Translations under genes and position numbers: made by a program
The notes under the pieces: model-generated
Seen by the model: the letters and a program-made list of their open reading frames with translations, nothing else
Told to the model about the DNA's origin: nothing
Database searches by the model: none
Part shown: in pieces, positions 62,870-64,000 of the stretch
Layout of the letters: every line of letters begins with the position of its first letter
Numbering within the stretch: the first letter of the stretch is position 1
From: Hymenobacter volaticus
Lineage (GTDB): Bacteria > Bacteroidota > Bacteroidia > Cytophagales > Hymenobacteraceae
NCBI RefSeq assembly: GCF_022921055.1
Contig: NZ_CP095061.1
Coordinates: forward strand, 5,123,501 to 5,187,500
Length of the DNA: 64,000 nt
Reading direction: 5' to 3'

Positions 62870-64000
62870 ATGGAAACGCAAGCCCCAACCCTGACCCAAG
62901 ACACCGCCATCTTCAACCTGATTCAGCGCGAAAAAGAGCGGCAAACCCATGGTATTGAACTAATTGCTTCTGAGAACTATGTTTCGGAGCAGGTGATGCG
63001 GGCACAGGGCTCCATCCTAACCAATAAGTACGCCGAGGGCCTGCCTGGCAAGCGCTACTACGGCGGCTGCGAAATCGTTGATCAAATCGAGCAATTGGCC
63101 ATCGACCGGGCCAAAGAATTGTTTGGCGTGGAATGGGTGAACGTGCAGCCCCACTCCGGTGCACAAGCCAACGCCGCCGTCATGCTGGCTGTCCTCAACC
63201 CCGGCGACAAAATTCTCGGCTTCGACTTGAGCCACGGCGGCCACCTCACCCACGGCTCTCCCGTCAACTTCTCGGGCAAACTTTACAAGCCAACTTTCTA
63301 TGGTGTGGAGCCCGAAACCGGCCTCATCGATTGGGAAAAGGTGAAAGAAACTGCTCGTCGCGAACAGCCCAAGCTCATTATCTGCGGTGCCTCGGCCTAC
63401 TCCCGCGACTGGAACTACCAGGCGCTGCGCGAAGCCGCCGACGAGGTAGGCGCTCTGCTGCTAGCTGATATTTCGCACCCTAGCGGCTTGATTGCCAAAG
63501 GCTTGCTCAACAACCCGTTCGACTATTGCCACATCGTCACGACGACCACGCACAAGACGTTGCGCGGCCCCCGTGGCGGCCTCATCATGTTAGGCAAAGA
63601 CTTCGAGAATCCGTTTGGCTTAAAGACGCCGAAAGGCGAACTGCGCATGATGTCGGCTTTGCTGGACTCTGGCGTATTCCCTGGCACCCAAGGCGGCCCC
63701 TTAGAGCACGTTATCGGCGCGAAGGCCGTGGCGTTCGGCGAAGCACTGAGCGACTCCTATACCGAATACACTCAGCAAGTGATTCGTAACGCCCAAGCGC
63801 TGGCCAAGGGCTTCACCGACCGGGGCTACCAAATCATTTCGGGCGGCACCGACAACCACCTCATGCTGATTGACTTGCGCAGCAAAGGCCTCAGTGGTAA
63901 GCTGGCCGAAAACACGCTCATCAAGGCCGACATCACCATCAACAAAAACATGGTGCCCTTCGACGACAAGTCGCCCTTCGTGACCAGCGGCATGCGCATC
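62870..64000 (+). CDS. glyA: Serine hydroxymethyltransferase (5' part; runs off the window)
   Basis: From ATG 62870 the frame stays open to the window end (377 residues seen of about 425). It begins [18 protein letters not shown] and has the family landmarks: [70 protein letters not shown], and the PLP-lysine in [14 protein letters not shown] near residue 233. It interconverts serine and glycine with tetrahydrofolate. The divergent neighbour is the GH64 gene. Confidence 0.97.
   Translation, partial: METQAPTLTQDTAIFNLIQREKERQTHGIELIASENYVSEQVMRAQGSILTNKYAEGLPGKRYYGGCEIVDQIEQLAIDRAKELFGVEWVNVQPHSGAQANAAVMLAVLNPGDKILGFDLSHGGHLTHGSPVNFSGKLYKPTFYGVEPETGLIDWEKVKETARREQPKLIICGASAYSRDWNYQALREAADEVGALLLADISHPSGLIAKGLLNNPFDYCHIVTTTTHKTLRGPRGGLIMLGKDFENPFGLKTPKGELRMMSALLDSGVFPGTQGGPLEHVIGAKAVAFGEALSDSYTEYTQQVIRNAQALAKGFTDRGYQIISGGTDNHLMLIDLRSKGLSGKLAENTLIKADITINKNMVPFDDKSPFVTSGMRI

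Overview
The window reads as a chromosomal segment of a Bacteroidota bacterium of the Hymenobacter type (Cytophagales). Support: type IX secretion and gliding proteins (GldJ, PorP/SprF), a secreted glucanase with a C-terminal sorting domain, a TonB-dependent receptor with an N-terminal carboxypeptidase-like domain, TAnnTTTG-type -7 promoter boxes, fused DAHP synthase/chorismate mutase, and many small Bacteroidota-only families. Genes are dense, and mostly single genes or short operons on both strands. I see no rRNA, tRNA, CRISPR, prophage, plasmid or transposase gene.

Layout. 0-13 kb: FAD oxidoreductase, exonuclease III, AhpD-like protein, ComF, GldJ, PorP/SprF, a large AsmA-like protein, DUF4382 lipoprotein, thioredoxin-like and DinB proteins. 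13-26 kb: diacylglycerol kinase, GNAT, DHH phosphoesterase, FumC, two divergently arranged sigma/anti-sigma modules, a glycosyltransferase, a phosphatase, small hydrophilic proteins, NADAR and pterin dehydratase. 26-36 kb: RsmI, Lnt, inositol monophosphatase, FeoB-associated protein, erythromycin-esterase family protein, radical SAM protein, TlpA-like protein, RadA. 36-46 kb: a cNMP-domain histidine kinase followed by a response-regulator/thioredoxin-reductase-like fusion, a phosphoesterase with two outer-membrane paralogues, an acyltransferase, a second FAD oxidoreductase. 46-51 kb: the aromatic amino acid operon on the minus strand: pheA, aminotransferase, tyrA, aroA-CM. 51-64 kb: TPR protein, nucleotide phosphodiesterase, TonB receptor, porin, VWA protein, GH64 glucanase and the start of glyA.

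Most notable find: the leader of the pheA operon holds two tandem attenuator units. Each is a short ORF very rich in Phe and Tyr (MAQQRYFFGFYYFCASA and MRHFAPIFTFFYYPFFYSKN) followed by a GC-rich hairpin and a U tract. In the first unit the sequence over the leader stop codon is complementary to part of the terminator, as ribosome-stalling attenuation needs. The downstream genes make both Phe and Tyr, which matches the mixed codons.

Caution on quality: nine frameshifts in seven genes are all explained by one missing G or C in a G/C run. I read these as base-calling errors rather than true pseudogenes. Corrected gene limits are given in each entry.
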